Source of the DNA: a virus
Length of the DNA stretch: 52,987 nt
Virus record (IMG/VR): IMGVR_UViG_3300018080_000028
Span: 1 to 52,987 of that record
Reading direction: 5' to 3' (one strand)
Positions 40,238-48,808 of the stretch are shown here, piece after piece. Position numbers and translations under genes: made by a program. Position 1 is the first letter of the stretch; the number at the start of each line of letters is the position of its first letter. Under the pieces are notes generated by a model. The model searched no databases. It worked only from the letters and a program-made list of their open reading frames with translations, and was not told the DNA's origin.

Positions 40238-41300
40238 CCCATAAATTTAATGGGCGTTTCAGTCCAGGTTCGGTGCGTTCCAACTTGAACCCGATTCGCC
40301 AGTAAAACCCGTTGGAAAAGTTGTCTACCGGGCATTTTAATCTGATTGGCGGCGGAATGGAATTGATCAGGCTGCTTCCGATGTTCTGTCCTGTGTGGTG
40401 TGGATGAACTGCAATTTCGTAAATTGTGCTCCAACCGTCCAGCCTTTGATGCCAGTTGCAAAAACCAACTGTTCGATGCCCGTAGTTGGCAACATACAAC
40501 TCGCGCTTTTTGATACCACTCCGAAGTGATGGATATGTCACATACCCAAGTTCATTGTTGTAAAAATGTGCTAACTTTTTTATGGCGATTATGTCTTCCT
40601 CAACCGCCCATCTGATGCCAGTCGGACAACCGTTCCAGGCGGCTTGAATGTTGATGCACGACAATTCAAACGCCATATAAGGGGCATCGCGGGAGATGTT
40701 CCCATAAACTGATTCCTTTAACTGCGGCCAGAACCTGTTTTTGGACCATCTTGCCGTACCACCCGCCCAAAAAAACTGGTTGCGGGATGTTGCCATTTTC
40801 ATCGCATAGTTGCCGTCTGCGCTTTTCACATCCATGTATCTGGCCAGCTCCATCTGTTTTTGTGGACTGCCGCCTAAAAGATGTACCGGCCAACCGGCAA
40901 AATCCCATAATGGCAGCGAGGTCCCGGCGTACCCTGTCGGAACGCTGTAACCCAACCTGATCTGTTTTCTGCCAATCTCGCGCGGAATTTGGGATATAAT
41001 GCCCTGAACTTTTGGGATAATTATGATTGCCTCTTTTACAAACGGGGCTGCTTCTGTGCCCCAAGCCAGCACCTGCTCCAACTGGTTCTCGTTTTCTAAA
41101 TCCAAAACAGTTGCCAGGTCAGGTTCGTGTTGCGCCAGCGCAGATATATATTTGTTTTTGTCCGGGTTACGCCAGTCCTGGTCGATAAAAGATGGTGGAT
41201 AATATATTGTGTTCGGCATCTGAGCACCATAACTAAAACTATGTCGAAGGGCTATTTCGGCAAATCTGCGATTTCCTGCTGCACAGTAAATCAGGCGCAT
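40227..41300 (-). CDS. DUF6610-like domain fused to GNAT acetyltransferase
   Basis: 357 residues from ATG 41300; the longer frame runs back through the integrase gene. Residues about 1-215 match, from memory, the DUF6610 phage family: RLIYCAAGNRRFAEIALRHS, QMPNTIYYPPSFIDQDW, RLGYSVPTGYAGTSLPLWDF, GWPVHLLGGSPQKQMELARY. The strand/loop series and LGYSVPT/HLLGG signatures suggest a TIM-barrel-like fold. Residues about 225-330 are a GNAT domain (IYEIAVHPHHTGQNIGSSLI, the acetyl-CoA loop). Mom-like GNATs modify phage DNA bases, so DNA or host-protein modification is conceivable. Five bases after the integrase stop, without a clear ribosome site. Confidence 0.65.
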   Translation of the reverse strand: MRLIYCAAGNRRFAEIALRHSFSYGAQMPNTIYYPPSFIDQDWRNPDKNKYISALAQHEPDLATVLDLENENQLEQVLAWGTEAAPFVKEAIIIIPKVQGIISQIPREIGRKQIRLGYSVPTGYAGTSLPLWDFAGWPVHLLGGSPQKQMELARYMDVKSADGNYAMKMATSRNQFFWAGGTARWSKNRFWPQLKESVYGNISRDAPYMAFELSCINIQAAWNGCPTGIRWAVEEDIIAIKKLAHFYNNELGYVTYPSLRSGIKKRELYVANYGHRTVGFCNWHQRLDGWSTIYEIAVHPHHTGQNIGSSLINSIPPPIRLKCPVDNFSNGFYWRIGFKLERTEPGLKRPLNLWVKV

Positions 41301-41305
41301 GGGGT

Positions 41306-42292
41306 CTAATATGGCAAAAACAGGCTGTGAGATGCCTGTTCCATCTTTTTGTCTCCGCGTTTGTCGTAACGCATGGTGGTGTCTACCGAGGAATGACCGG
41401 CCATTCTTGCGACTGTGATAGCGTCGATCTCTTCTAGCATCAACGAAACAAACGTGTGACGAAGATCGTGGGGAGAAAATTGTTGGATTCCGGCTTGTTT
41501 TGCGCGATCTTTTGTCATGTTGTAAACGGATTGCGCCGATAACCTGCGCCATTCAATTCGCCCGCCGCGCCTCACAGGTAAAAACAGCGGACCGTTACCG
41601 GGCATCGGTTGAAACTCATCGTCACGCGCTTTGGAATGAATGATGGCTTCAGTGCGAAAACTTAACCAGTCCTTAAGCGGTTTTTCAGCGCCGCCAACAA
41701 AAGTTTTTCGTTCTTTGTTGCCTTTGCCGTGTTTGATCCGCAACTCGCCGGAACCTTCAGAATAATCTGCCCAGTTTAAGTTCACAAGCTCGTCGCGCCG
41801 CAACCCGCAGATGTACATGATGCCGAGCATGGCTGCGTCACGAACACCTTTGTGCTGGTTCTGGTCTGCTTTGCAGGTGTCCATCAGCGCTTTTATTTCA
41901 CCTATCTCCAGCTTGCGTCCGGCGGGCAACCTCTCGTCACGAACTCCCGTTACGGCGGCGAGCCTGTGATAACTCTCCGAGTTGGACTGGCCGAGTAGCC
42001 ACGCCTGTTTACAAACGCTGCGCAAAAAAGATAGTTCGCGGTTGATGGTCGCCGGAGCGTATCCCGCTTTTTCAAGCCATGCTCTCACCATGACGGCGTG
42101 CTGGTATTCTAACGATCCCCAATCAATTTCTTCCGGGTTGTTATTCCTGCCGCTGGTTAAAATGTCGGACAGTTTGATCAAACTGTCGCGGGCAATCCGC
42201 CGCGAGCTGGTTGACAGCGTAGCGAGATATACCAGATAGGCGTTGTCGCTGAGCGATTTTTCTGGCTTTTTAGTTAAATTGCTGGTACTCAT
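41306..42292 (-). CDS. int: tyrosine-family integrase/recombinase
   Basis: 328 residues, GGGAG before ATG. The catalytic residues are all visible: Arg in YICGLRRDELVNL, Lys in GKGNKERK, His-x-x-Arg in HDLRHTF, His in AGHSSVDTTMRYD with the nucleophilic Tyr. The N-terminal SAM-like core-binding domain precedes them. XerC/D-like in size. It should integrate or excise the phage genome. Neighbouring excisionase-like gene and small genes form a lysogeny module. The attachment site is not obvious. Confidence 0.93.
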   Translation of the reverse strand: MSTSNLTKKPEKSLSDNAYLVYLATLSTSSRRIARDSLIKLSDILTSGRNNNPEEIDWGSLEYQHAVMVRAWLEKAGYAPATINRELSFLRSVCKQAWLLGQSNSESYHRLAAVTGVRDERLPAGRKLEIGEIKALMDTCKADQNQHKGVRDAAMLGIMYICGLRRDELVNLNWADYSEGSGELRIKHGKGNKERKTFVGGAEKPLKDWLSFRTEAIIHSKARDDEFQPMPGNGPLFLPVRRGGRIEWRRLSAQSVYNMTKDRAKQAGIQQFSPHDLRHTFVSLMLEEIDAITVARMAGHSSVDTTMRYDKRGDKKMEQASHSLFLPY

Positions 42293-42482
42293 AAATGCTC
42301 TCCCTCAATTTACGACCGGCTTCAAGGGCCAGTTTCTCCCGTCCTCTGGTTCTGTCCCACTGGCAGAAACGTAAGTATCTGAATAAAATCATATTCGCCT
42401 GAATGTCGTTTTCCCAGATAGCATCGATTGCCAGCGCCAACCCGTACTGCCTGACAAACTGCACCGCTTCCTGTATGGTCAT
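42270..42482 (-). CDS. hypothetical small helical protein
   Basis: 70 residues, GAGGT before ATG. Helical (TIQEAVQFVRQYGLALAIDA, WDRTRGREKLALEAGRKLRE). Overlaps the integrase gene by 23 bases, indicating coupled expression. Could be a small regulator of the lysogeny module. No family recognised. Confidence 0.65.
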   Translation of the reverse strand: MTIQEAVQFVRQYGLALAIDAIWENDIQANMILFRYLRFCQWDRTRGREKLALEAGRKLRESIYEYQQFN

Positions 42483-43066
42483 TTGATTACCTCTATGTAA
42501 TACGGCGGGGCTACTGATCCGGTAAAATAACCGGCTATTTTAAGGGCATTGACTATTCCGCTTGTTGGCGAGCCTATAACTCCGCTGGCAATCGAGTTCT
42601 GTTTAGCCATTGACTGGTAAAACCGCATAACTCCAAGTGCGTATTCGCGCCCCGAACCAAGCGCCTGTAAACCGTCTTCGGTCTGGTGGACCTGAAAATC
42701 ATCGTAAATGGTGAAAAGCTGCCCTTTAAACCCAATCAGGAACCTGCCGTTTTCGCTGATGTTTTCGGTCTGGTTTTCGGTGTGAATGTAACCGTGTTTT
42801 CTGATGGCCTTGCGCAGTTTGGGCACGAATAACTTGCAGAGATATTCTTCCGCCTCAAAAGTGCCGAATGGCGGCGGTTTAAAATTGTACTGTAAAATCT
42901 GAGTCATACGGCCACTGCCGGAAGCACCAACCAGAATCTGCGCGTTTTTGCCGATGAAAAATACCTTTTTGCCTTTTATGGTGCGCGTTTCGTAACCTGC
43001 TGTGGTGCAACTGTCTCCGCCCATGTATACTCTGCCGTCTTCTTCCAGGCCAATGATGCAGGTCAT
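42479..43066 (-). CDS. HslV / proteasome beta-like Ntn hydrolase
   Basis: 195 residues. MTCIIGLEEDGRVYMGGDSCTT mirrors the start of HslV and proteasome beta subunits, with Thr2 positioned as N-terminal nucleophile once Met is removed, and GD-x-x-T nearby. IKGKKVFFIGKNAQILVGAS corresponds to the central beta sheet, and QALGSGREYALGVM to the conserved C-terminal GSG...A helix. No HslU/ATPase partner is present, so it may be a self-contained peptidase, form rings, or interact with host HslU. Overlaps neighbours by four bases. Confidence 0.75.
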   Translation of the reverse strand: MTCIIGLEEDGRVYMGGDSCTTAGYETRTIKGKKVFFIGKNAQILVGASGSGRMTQILQYNFKPPPFGTFEAEEYLCKLFVPKLRKAIRKHGYIHTENQTENISENGRFLIGFKGQLFTIYDDFQVHQTEDGLQALGSGREYALGVMRFYQSMAKQNSIASGVIGSPTSGIVNALKIAGYFTGSVAPPYYIEVIK

Positions 43067-43791
43067 TTGATTTTTTTACTCCTCTGTTTTTGCCAGCGAA
43101 AACTGCCGTCCGGCTGTTTGACAACACGACCGCGCACAGTTTCACCTGTGACCGGTGATGCAAATGATAGGTTAACGTTGCTGCGTTTTACGTGCAGCTC
43201 TTTAAAAACCTTCAACTCCCGCTTGTGATGCACCCTGTATCTGCGTGCGTCTTTCGGCGGGATAACCGTGTTTACCAGTTTTACGTTTGAACAGTTTAAC
43301 AGGTCCAGAGTGCGTAATGAATACGGCAAAGCCTGTGACAGTAAACTTCCGTATTCGCGGACCAGTTTGTCGATCTTTTTTTGCGAATCGACCATCTCGC
43401 CAAAGTTGATTGGCGAATACAAAGTTAAATTTTGTATGTCCCCAACTACGACTCCGTCTTGATCAACGGTCAGGGTTGTGTACATCGGGTTGACCACGAC
43501 CTGTTTTTTTTGCATCATGGCGTTTTTAATTTTGTATTGTATCCCCGATTTGGATCGCGTGACGTAAAAAAAAGTGCAGGTGTGAAAATCTGCAATTGTG
43601 GAACTGGCCTCAATGACAAAATGATCCGATGGCGGCAACAGGCAGTTAAATTGGGTCGCGTACCAGTCTGGCATTTCTGTGGCCTTGTCGATTTCTTCCA
43701 GCACGTAATCACCAATGATCAACTCGAAAAGCTCTTCGTCGTCCTCCAGGTACTTCTTGCGCAATAACCAGTCAAAAAACCTTTGTGCCAT
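43063..43791 (-). CDS. hypothetical protein in lysogeny module
   Basis: 242 residues, AAGGAACGG before ATG. Alpha/beta, with basic C-terminal region (VKRSNVNLSF, ETVRGRVVKQPDGSFRWQKQ, RSKKIK) that could bind nucleic acid. It overlaps the Ntn-hydrolase gene by four bases, so it may be its substrate or partner. No family recognised. Confidence 0.7.
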   Translation of the reverse strand: MAQRFFDWLLRKKYLEDDEELFELIIGDYVLEEIDKATEMPDWYATQFNCLLPPSDHFVIEASSTIADFHTCTFFYVTRSKSGIQYKIKNAMMQKKQVVVNPMYTTLTVDQDGVVVGDIQNLTLYSPINFGEMVDSQKKIDKLVREYGSLLSQALPYSLRTLDLLNCSNVKLVNTVIPPKDARRYRVHHKRELKVFKELHVKRSNVNLSFASPVTGETVRGRVVKQPDGSFRWQKQRSKKIK

Positions 43792-43804
43792 TTGTCACCG
43801 TTCC

Positions 43805-44008
43805 TTATTTAAAATGATTCGGCCAGAACTGTTTGAGAGACTCCATCGTAAAAAGATACCCGTTTGAACTGCGGCGGTAATGGACATATTCAATCATGGC
43901 GCATCTTTCTACTCGCTCGCGCACCGTGTTGGGATGAACTCCCAGAAGTTTCGCAGCTTCGACTGTCGTCAACACCTGCTGTAATGGGTAATTGCTGTAC
44001 ATATCCAT
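43805..44008 (-). CDS. excisionase-like helix-turn-helix protein
   Basis: 67 residues, AAGGG before ATG. TTVEAAKLLGVHPNTVRERV is a winged-helix/MerR-type DNA-binding helix pair, followed by a short wing (YVHYRRSSNGYLF) and a final helix: the size and layout of Xis/AlpA excisionases. First gene of the integrase operon. It could direct excision or regulate the module. Confidence 0.78.
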   Translation of the reverse strand: MDMYSNYPLQQVLTTVEAAKLLGVHPNTVRERVERCAMIEYVHYRRSSNGYLFTMESLKQFWPNHFK

Positions 44009-44059
44009 GGAATTTCCCTTTTTGTTGATTGGTTTTGAAAATTACCCTTTGCATAAGCT

Positions 44060-44088
44060 ACTTTACCACAAAAATTTGCCGGTTGCAA
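44060..44088 (-). promoter_or_regulatory. promoter of excisionase/integrase operon
   Basis: On the minus strand: TTGCAA (44083-44088), 17-base spacer, TAAAGT (44060-44065) preceded by TGG. Confidence 0.6.
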
Positions 44089-44090
44089 GC

Positions 44091-44123
44091 ACAGAACCCT
44101 CTCCATGCCTGAGAGGGTCCTGT
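44091..44123. terminator. hairpin terminator between integrase promoter and portal
   Basis: Stem ACCCTCTC (44096-44103) / GAGAGGGT (44111-44118) plus outer ACAG/CTGT pairing, followed on plus by TTTCTTT. It separates the minus lysogeny module from the plus head operon. Confidence 0.65.
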
Positions 44124-44160
44124 TTCTTTCCGGGGGTGCGAAAAGATAATCGTATTATAA

Positions 44161-44188
44161 CAGAAATCCTCCGGGCGGAGGATGTCTG
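44161..44188. promoter_or_regulatory. second stem-loop upstream of portal promoter
   Basis: ATCCTCC (44066 apart, at 44166-44172) / GGAGGAT (44177-44183) with a 4-base loop and outer CAGA/TCTG pairs. It lies between the terminator and the portal promoter; operator or RNA hairpin. Confidence 0.45.
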
Positions 44189-44230
44189 TCATTCTGGGAG
44201 ATATATTGCTGCCTTTATTCTAAATTAAAT

Positions 44231-44260
44231 TTGCAATATTAGCAAGACCTGTGTTACAAT
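44231..44260 (+). promoter_or_regulatory. promoter of head-gene operon
   Basis: TTGCAA (44231-44236), 18-base spacer, TACAAT (44255-44260) preceded by TGT (extended -10). Confidence 0.7.
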
Positions 44261-44302
44261 TTGTTGTATCTCCGGGGGTATTACAGAGGGGGAATATCCC
44301 CT

Positions 44303-45901
44303 ATGGTTCGCGCACGTAAACTGGTGCCGTTTACAGACAATGCTGCAACAATCAATCCATCGATTGCTGTTAATATTTTTGATTTGTTTTACGACTCACA
44401 GGAAAAAATCTCCCCGTGGTGGTCTCCGAGACGTGATATCAATCTGCGCGAACTGGTGAAAAAAAGTGATCACCTTTCATCTGCGATGGGCAAGGTTACA
44501 TCTTACGTTGCCAGCACCCCGATTAAAATTAAAGCGAAGGATACCCGCAGCGAACGTTTTGTCCGTAAGGCCGAAGAACTGACTGCGCGGTTGCATACCT
44601 TTTCCGGTGACGGTTTTATGCGCGGGTTTTACCACGCTTTTGTTAAATTCCTTAACGATTATTACACCTGTGACAACGGCGCTCATTGCCTGATTATGGG
44701 ACCGGGATCTGCCAATAAACCTGTTACCGAGGCATGGGGCATTTATCCTCTCGATAGCAATCGTTGTACGCGCACCGGCAATTGGGAATACCCTGTCGTT
44801 TACCGCCATCTCGACAATAAAAAATACAAATTGCATTACACTAAAGTGATCACGATGGAACGGTTAGCGTCAACCCAGGCCGAAATGTTTAACGTCGGGT
44901 TTTCTTCTGTTTCAAGTATTGTTGAAACCATCCTCACCCTGACCGGCATGGAGCACTACCAGCAAGAGCGCGTCGGCAGCAGGTCCCCGAATATTATCGC
45001 CCAGTCCTCATTGCCCGCCGAAAAAATCTTTGAGGCGTTTTATCAGGCTGAGCAGATGGCAATGGCGAAAGGGTTTAAACATTACAATAAAATGGTGGTG
45101 ATCGGCGAGGTCAACAAAGATGAAAGAGTGGAATTTAAACACGTCAATGACGGTGCCGACCAGTTTGACTACCGCATGAAAATAGTGCTGTCGATGTTTA
45201 CGATGTCTCTGGCCTTTGGCGTGGGCGCACGATTGTTGTGGCCTAATTCGGATGTCGGCGCAACAAAAGCTGATGCCATGATCCAGAATTTACAAACCCG
45301 CCACAGCAGCCCCGGACAGATTCTATCTGAATTCACAAACCAGTTGACGTTAAGATATTGCCCCAAAGGATATGAGGCAGCGGCTGATTACCAGGACGAT
45401 GAACAGCGCCTGCTTAACGGGCGTATTTCGGACCTGCACAGCCGCGCCAGAGAACGTGACGGCAAATCAGGTACGTTTTCGATGCGTACCATGCGCCAGC
45501 AGGCGCTTAAGGATGGTTCGATTACGGCTGAACAGTTTGAGTTTGATGAGCTGGAGGACGGGCGTTTGCCGGATGGCAGCGAGGTGTTGAACCTGTTCGT
45601 GCTTGACAACCCCGCCATGCGAGAACTGTTGAACGTTGACGTTGACAACCCGCTGCTCGTTGATGAAAATGACGCTGAGACCGTGTTGAAGGCAATTGAA
45701 CGGCAGATTGTTGTCTGCCGTGAGTTGATCGCCAACGCCCGGAAACGCGAAAAAGAACGCGCTATTTTTGCAAAACACGCCCTGATCGAATTAAAAAAGT
45801 TGTACGCTCCCGAAACGATTGTTGAGGAAGACCCTGACGAAGAATTACCGGAAGAAAATGAGGAAAATGATGAGGAAAACAGCGAAACAGATACTGATTG
45901 A
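44303..45901 (+). CDS. portal protein
   Basis: 532 residues from ATG 44303. Large acidic C-terminus; the central portal-type pattern includes NDYYTCDNGAHCLIMGPG, the GIYPLDSNRCTRTGN and LHYTKVITMERLASTQ strands and the long helix around MEHYQQERVGSRSP. Head-gene order (portal, protease/scaffold, capsid) supports the call. The ribosome site GGGGG (44288-44292) can pair with CCCC directly before the ATG (44298-44301), which may hide it in a small hairpin. Confidence 0.85.
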   Translation: MVRARKLVPFTDNAATINPSIAVNIFDLFYDSQEKISPWWSPRRDINLRELVKKSDHLSSAMGKVTSYVASTPIKIKAKDTRSERFVRKAEELTARLHTFSGDGFMRGFYHAFVKFLNDYYTCDNGAHCLIMGPGSANKPVTEAWGIYPLDSNRCTRTGNWEYPVVYRHLDNKKYKLHYTKVITMERLASTQAEMFNVGFSSVSSIVETILTLTGMEHYQQERVGSRSPNIIAQSSLPAEKIFEAFYQAEQMAMAKGFKHYNKMVVIGEVNKDERVEFKHVNDGADQFDYRMKIVLSMFTMSLAFGVGARLLWPNSDVGATKADAMIQNLQTRHSSPGQILSEFTNQLTLRYCPKGYEAAADYQDDEQRLLNGRISDLHSRARERDGKSGTFSMRTMRQQALKDGSITAEQFEFDELEDGRLPDGSEVLNLFVLDNPAMRELLNVDVDNPLLVDENDAETVLKAIERQIVVCRELIANARKREKERAIFAKHALIELKKLYAPETIVEEDPDEELPEENEENDEENSETDTD

Positions 45902-47000
45902 TTTGTTGCCCGGTCTTGGAATAGGTCCTGGCTACCAGGTCGTCAAAAGCGCCGACAGCCTGTTGTTGCTGAAAGCGAAAGATCGTCATTTTTTGTTCGG
46001 GTTGCCTTCAAACAATGCCTGGGACGGGTGGAGCGTTATCACCGAAAGGGCGCATCACAGATATATAAATTTTTTGAATGAACACCCGAACGCCGCCCCG
46101 TTTTTGAATATATGGCATGTGCCAGGATCACAGTTCGGAAAAAAGGCTGACTGGTGGGATTTTACAACGGGTGGCTTTTTGGCCCTGTTGTGGGAAATTG
46201 AAAAAGGTGATATGCCGGTAGTGGATTTCATTAGGAATACTTTTTCTCCCGGAATGTCGGTTGAGGGAATTGCCATGTATTCCAACTGGGGTGAAATTTC
46301 ACATTACTGGTTAAATTTTGTTGCTGTGCTCGCACAAAGCGCCGCCCAAAATAAATGGGCGAACTTTGTTATTTTTGAGGAGAGGTCTATGGCCTTATCA
46401 GATGAAGGACGCTCCAGTCTTGCTGAAAAATTTGACGAAACCGTTGTTGCCGCTATCGAAGAACAGGTCGCCAGATCCGAAGAAGATATGGAAAGAGACG
46501 CACCGCTTCGGATGGATGCCCCAACCGAGGACAAAACTTCTGACGAAGATTCAACCGGAGAAGATAAGCCGGAGAACGAAAACTCGTCGGAAGAAATACA
46601 GGAAGAACCGCAAACAGAGGTTGTTTATACAACCCCTGACGAGGTTGCCAGCGCCCTGGCAACATTTGGCGTTGAATTAACGCGTCAAATCAGCGAAGAG
46701 CTGACACGTCAATTGACGGAGCAGCTTGAAAAACAACTGCAGGCCGGTCTTGCAAAGGTCGAAGAACGCCTGGCTAAAATGCAGGAGCAGGAAGAAAGCA
46801 GGCCGAACATTGCAGCCCTTGCTATGCAAAACATGACTCCGTTTGATCGTACTGATGGTGATGACAGCGCTAAAATCGATGGACGCAGCGCACTCGCCAA
46901 AAGTTCGCCTGAAATAACTGAAGCCGTCGATAAAGGATATGGCGGCATTGGACTTCATTCGTTAGGGAAAAAGGCCGATAAAGCCGAGGAAGAGGAGTAG
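45870..47000 (+). CDS. putative prohead protease fused to scaffold
   Basis: 376 residues from ATG 45870, best spaced from GAGG. Residues about 30-190 resemble head-maturation protease-like proteins (LNIWHVPGSQFGKKADWWDF, EGIAMYSNWGEISHYWLNFV). The remainder is acidic, then coiled-coil (VELTRQISEELTRQLTEQLE, AKVEERLAKMQEQEES), as in scaffolds; the end is Gly/Lys/Glu-rich. The serine/histidine catalytic pair is not certain, so the front half could be an inactive or different head protein. Directly before the capsid gene. Confidence 0.6.
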   Translation: MRKTAKQILIDLLPGLGIGPGYQVVKSADSLLLLKAKDRHFLFGLPSNNAWDGWSVITERAHHRYINFLNEHPNAAPFLNIWHVPGSQFGKKADWWDFTTGGFLALLWEIEKGDMPVVDFIRNTFSPGMSVEGIAMYSNWGEISHYWLNFVAVLAQSAAQNKWANFVIFEERSMALSDEGRSSLAEKFDETVVAAIEEQVARSEEDMERDAPLRMDAPTEDKTSDEDSTGEDKPENENSSEEIQEEPQTEVVYTTPDEVASALATFGVELTRQISEELTRQLTEQLEKQLQAGLAKVEERLAKMQEQEESRPNIAALAMQNMTPFDRTDGDDSAKIDGRSALAKSSPEITEAVDKGYGGIGLHSLGKKADKAEEEE

Positions 47001-47002
47001 TT

Positions 47003-48325
47003 ATGTATATCGAACAGGTACAACAAAGGAAACACGCGGAACTAATCCGCAGCAAATGGCAGAACCGGCCAGGAGCGACTGCTCCTCTGGTGAAAGCGGC
47101 TCTTGGGACATCGGATGCCAGCACACGATTGCGTACATTGTTTGGTGATTGCACCGAACCGGACATCCTGAGTATCATTCAACATGATATTTATGGAATT
47201 ATGAACGTGATCCCGGCCATACCATCTACCCAAACTGCCTACACATTTGGGTATATCGTCGGTTTTGGCATCAACCAGGAAGATGCCGATGAACCGGACA
47301 CCCCCTGTGATGATGGTCCAAGCGGTGTGTGGTCTGAATGTGAATACACATTCACCGGGTTTGGACGCATCCAGCGTGATAGCGTCACCATCGAGTTGAC
47401 CGAGGCCATGATGCGTGCCGATGCCTGTGACGATGATTTTTTCCTGTTGAATTCGTTGCAGCCGGAGGTTTTTAATCCGGGCGGCGAGTTTTCCGATAAA
47501 CTGACATCGGTGTTAAACGTAGTTGCTGAGAGCGAAACCTCAATGATCGGTTTGCTTTTGCAGCAGCAGGCTATGGACAACCTCTGGAATGGAAACCCGG
47601 CCAACAACAACGGCACCGGTTATCTGGAAGAGCCCGGCTTCGACATGCTGATCGACGAGGGACTGGTGCAGGATTGCCCTGATCTTGACAGTTACCTGTA
47701 CGACATGGACCATCTCTGTGTATCAGACCCCGCGGTCTGGGACCAGGTGAAGGCCATGGAGCGCGAACTGTGGGTGCGCGGCAAACGTTCGCGCCTGATG
47801 CCCGGCACTGTTCTGTGTATGCGTGAAGAGCTGTTCTGGGAATGGACCGAGTACCTGCCCTGCCAGATGGCGGTCGAGGGTTGCCGTGTGACTGATGGTG
47901 ATGGTGAACACATCATTCTTGATGCCCGCAATGAAATTGCCGTCCGGCAACAGATGCGGGACAGCCAGACCCTGATAGTTAACGGTCGCGCTTACCCGGT
48001 GATGCTCGACGACGGCATTGCCGAGGGCGTTGGTACAACGTGCGCCAATTCCAGCACGATTTATATGTTAAACTTGACCATCCTGAACGGGTTCCCGACA
48101 ACCTATGTCCACCACAAGGACTACCGTAAACTGACGGTCCCGCTTGGAGCACGCGAAGCAGAAATGCGTCCCTGGATCCCTTGCTGGTCTAATGAGGGGC
48201 AGCTTCTCTGGCGGCAGCAATTTGACCGCAGTTGTATCAAGTTTGATGGTACGGTCGAGTTCCGGCCTATCATACGGTGCCCGCAATTGTGCGGCAAGAT
48301 CACGAACGTTGAATACGACGCTTAA
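47003..48325 (+). CDS. major capsid protein
   Basis: 440 residues, GAGGAG before ATG. Position after scaffold/protease and the beta-rich, acidic body (VTIELTEAMMRADACDDDFF, NLWNGNPANNNGTGY, FEFRPII-type ends) fit an HK97-fold capsid subunit; repeated Cys residues are notable. The N-terminal 100 residues are helical and may be cleaved or act as delta domain. Assigned mostly by context. Confidence 0.75.
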   Translation: MYIEQVQQRKHAELIRSKWQNRPGATAPLVKAALGTSDASTRLRTLFGDCTEPDILSIIQHDIYGIMNVIPAIPSTQTAYTFGYIVGFGINQEDADEPDTPCDDGPSGVWSECEYTFTGFGRIQRDSVTIELTEAMMRADACDDDFFLLNSLQPEVFNPGGEFSDKLTSVLNVVAESETSMIGLLLQQQAMDNLWNGNPANNNGTGYLEEPGFDMLIDEGLVQDCPDLDSYLYDMDHLCVSDPAVWDQVKAMERELWVRGKRSRLMPGTVLCMREELFWEWTEYLPCQMAVEGCRVTDGDGEHIILDARNEIAVRQQMRDSQTLIVNGRAYPVMLDDGIAEGVGTTCANSSTIYMLNLTILNGFPTTYVHHKDYRKLTVPLGAREAEMRPWIPCWSNEGQLLWRQQFDRSCIKFDGTVEFRPIIRCPQLCGKITNVEYDA

Positions 48326-48339
48326 TTGAGGAGAAGGTT

Positions 48340-48576
48340 ATGCCGAATGTCAGTGTGAAAGTTATGGGTGATGAAGGTCGCCTTGTAATGGTGCGCGGTC
48401 GCTCTACTCGCACATTCTATGGGCACTTCAGAACCGGTTCGATTGTGTCGGTTGATTCGCGTGATGTTGACGGCAAACTGTTGGTCGAGGCCAAAACCGA
48501 TAACGGCAAACACCGCGGACGGCCTAAAAAGGTGAAAACCGTACCGGAAGAAACCGATGAAGCGGCATCGTCCTAG
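48340..48576 (+). CDS. small AT-hook-like / head accessory protein
   Basis: 78 residues, GAGGAG before ATG. A short beta domain (VRGRSTRTFYGHFRTGSIVS VDSRDVDGKLLVE) is followed by KHRGRPKKVK, an AT-hook-like basic motif, and an acidic end. It is paralogous to the frame ending at 48808. Position behind the capsid gene suggests a head decoration or DNA-compaction role. Confidence 0.7.
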   Translation: MPNVSVKVMGDEGRLVMVRGRSTRTFYGHFRTGSIVSVDSRDVDGKLLVEAKTDNGKHRGRPKKVKTVPEETDEAASS

Positions 48577-48626
48577 CGGTTGAGGGAAAAAGCGGAAAAG
48601 AAGTCCGCCGCGACGTGTCACGCCGC

Positions 48627-48808
48627 ATGATGCCAAAAAAATCCTGGCAGAATTTCGACCTGTTGACAGACATGGAGAAGTTTTACCGGGATTACATAGT
48701 GTACGCGGTCTCAAGACCAAACAATTTTACGGGCACTTTAAAGCCGGGATGTTCATCTCGGTTTATGAAACTGATGCCCTGTCTGATGAAAGGCTTGTAA
48801 TACCGTGA
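48627..48808 (+). pseudogene. paralog of 48340 gene split by A7 run (frameshift candidate)
   Basis: Starting at ATG 48630 (frame 3) the sequence meets seven A's (48635-48641). A -1 shift there continues as KKILAEFRPVDRHGEVLPGL, then HSVRGLKTKQFYGHFKAGMF, aligning with the paralog from MP onward (shared VRG, FYGHF, G, SV). The -1 frame ends at TGA 48806-48808, overlapping the next gene's GTG, as if translated. Neither frame alone works: frame 2 has no start, frame 3 lacks homology. It is either a programmed -1 shift or a homopolymer indel. No ribosome site is evident. Confidence 0.55.

Noticed and set aside
48615-48800. 61-codon frame starting MSRRMMPKKSW as a gene
   Set aside because: No ribosome site, no homology and odd composition after the A7 run; the -1 frame downstream aligns with a neighbouring gene instead.
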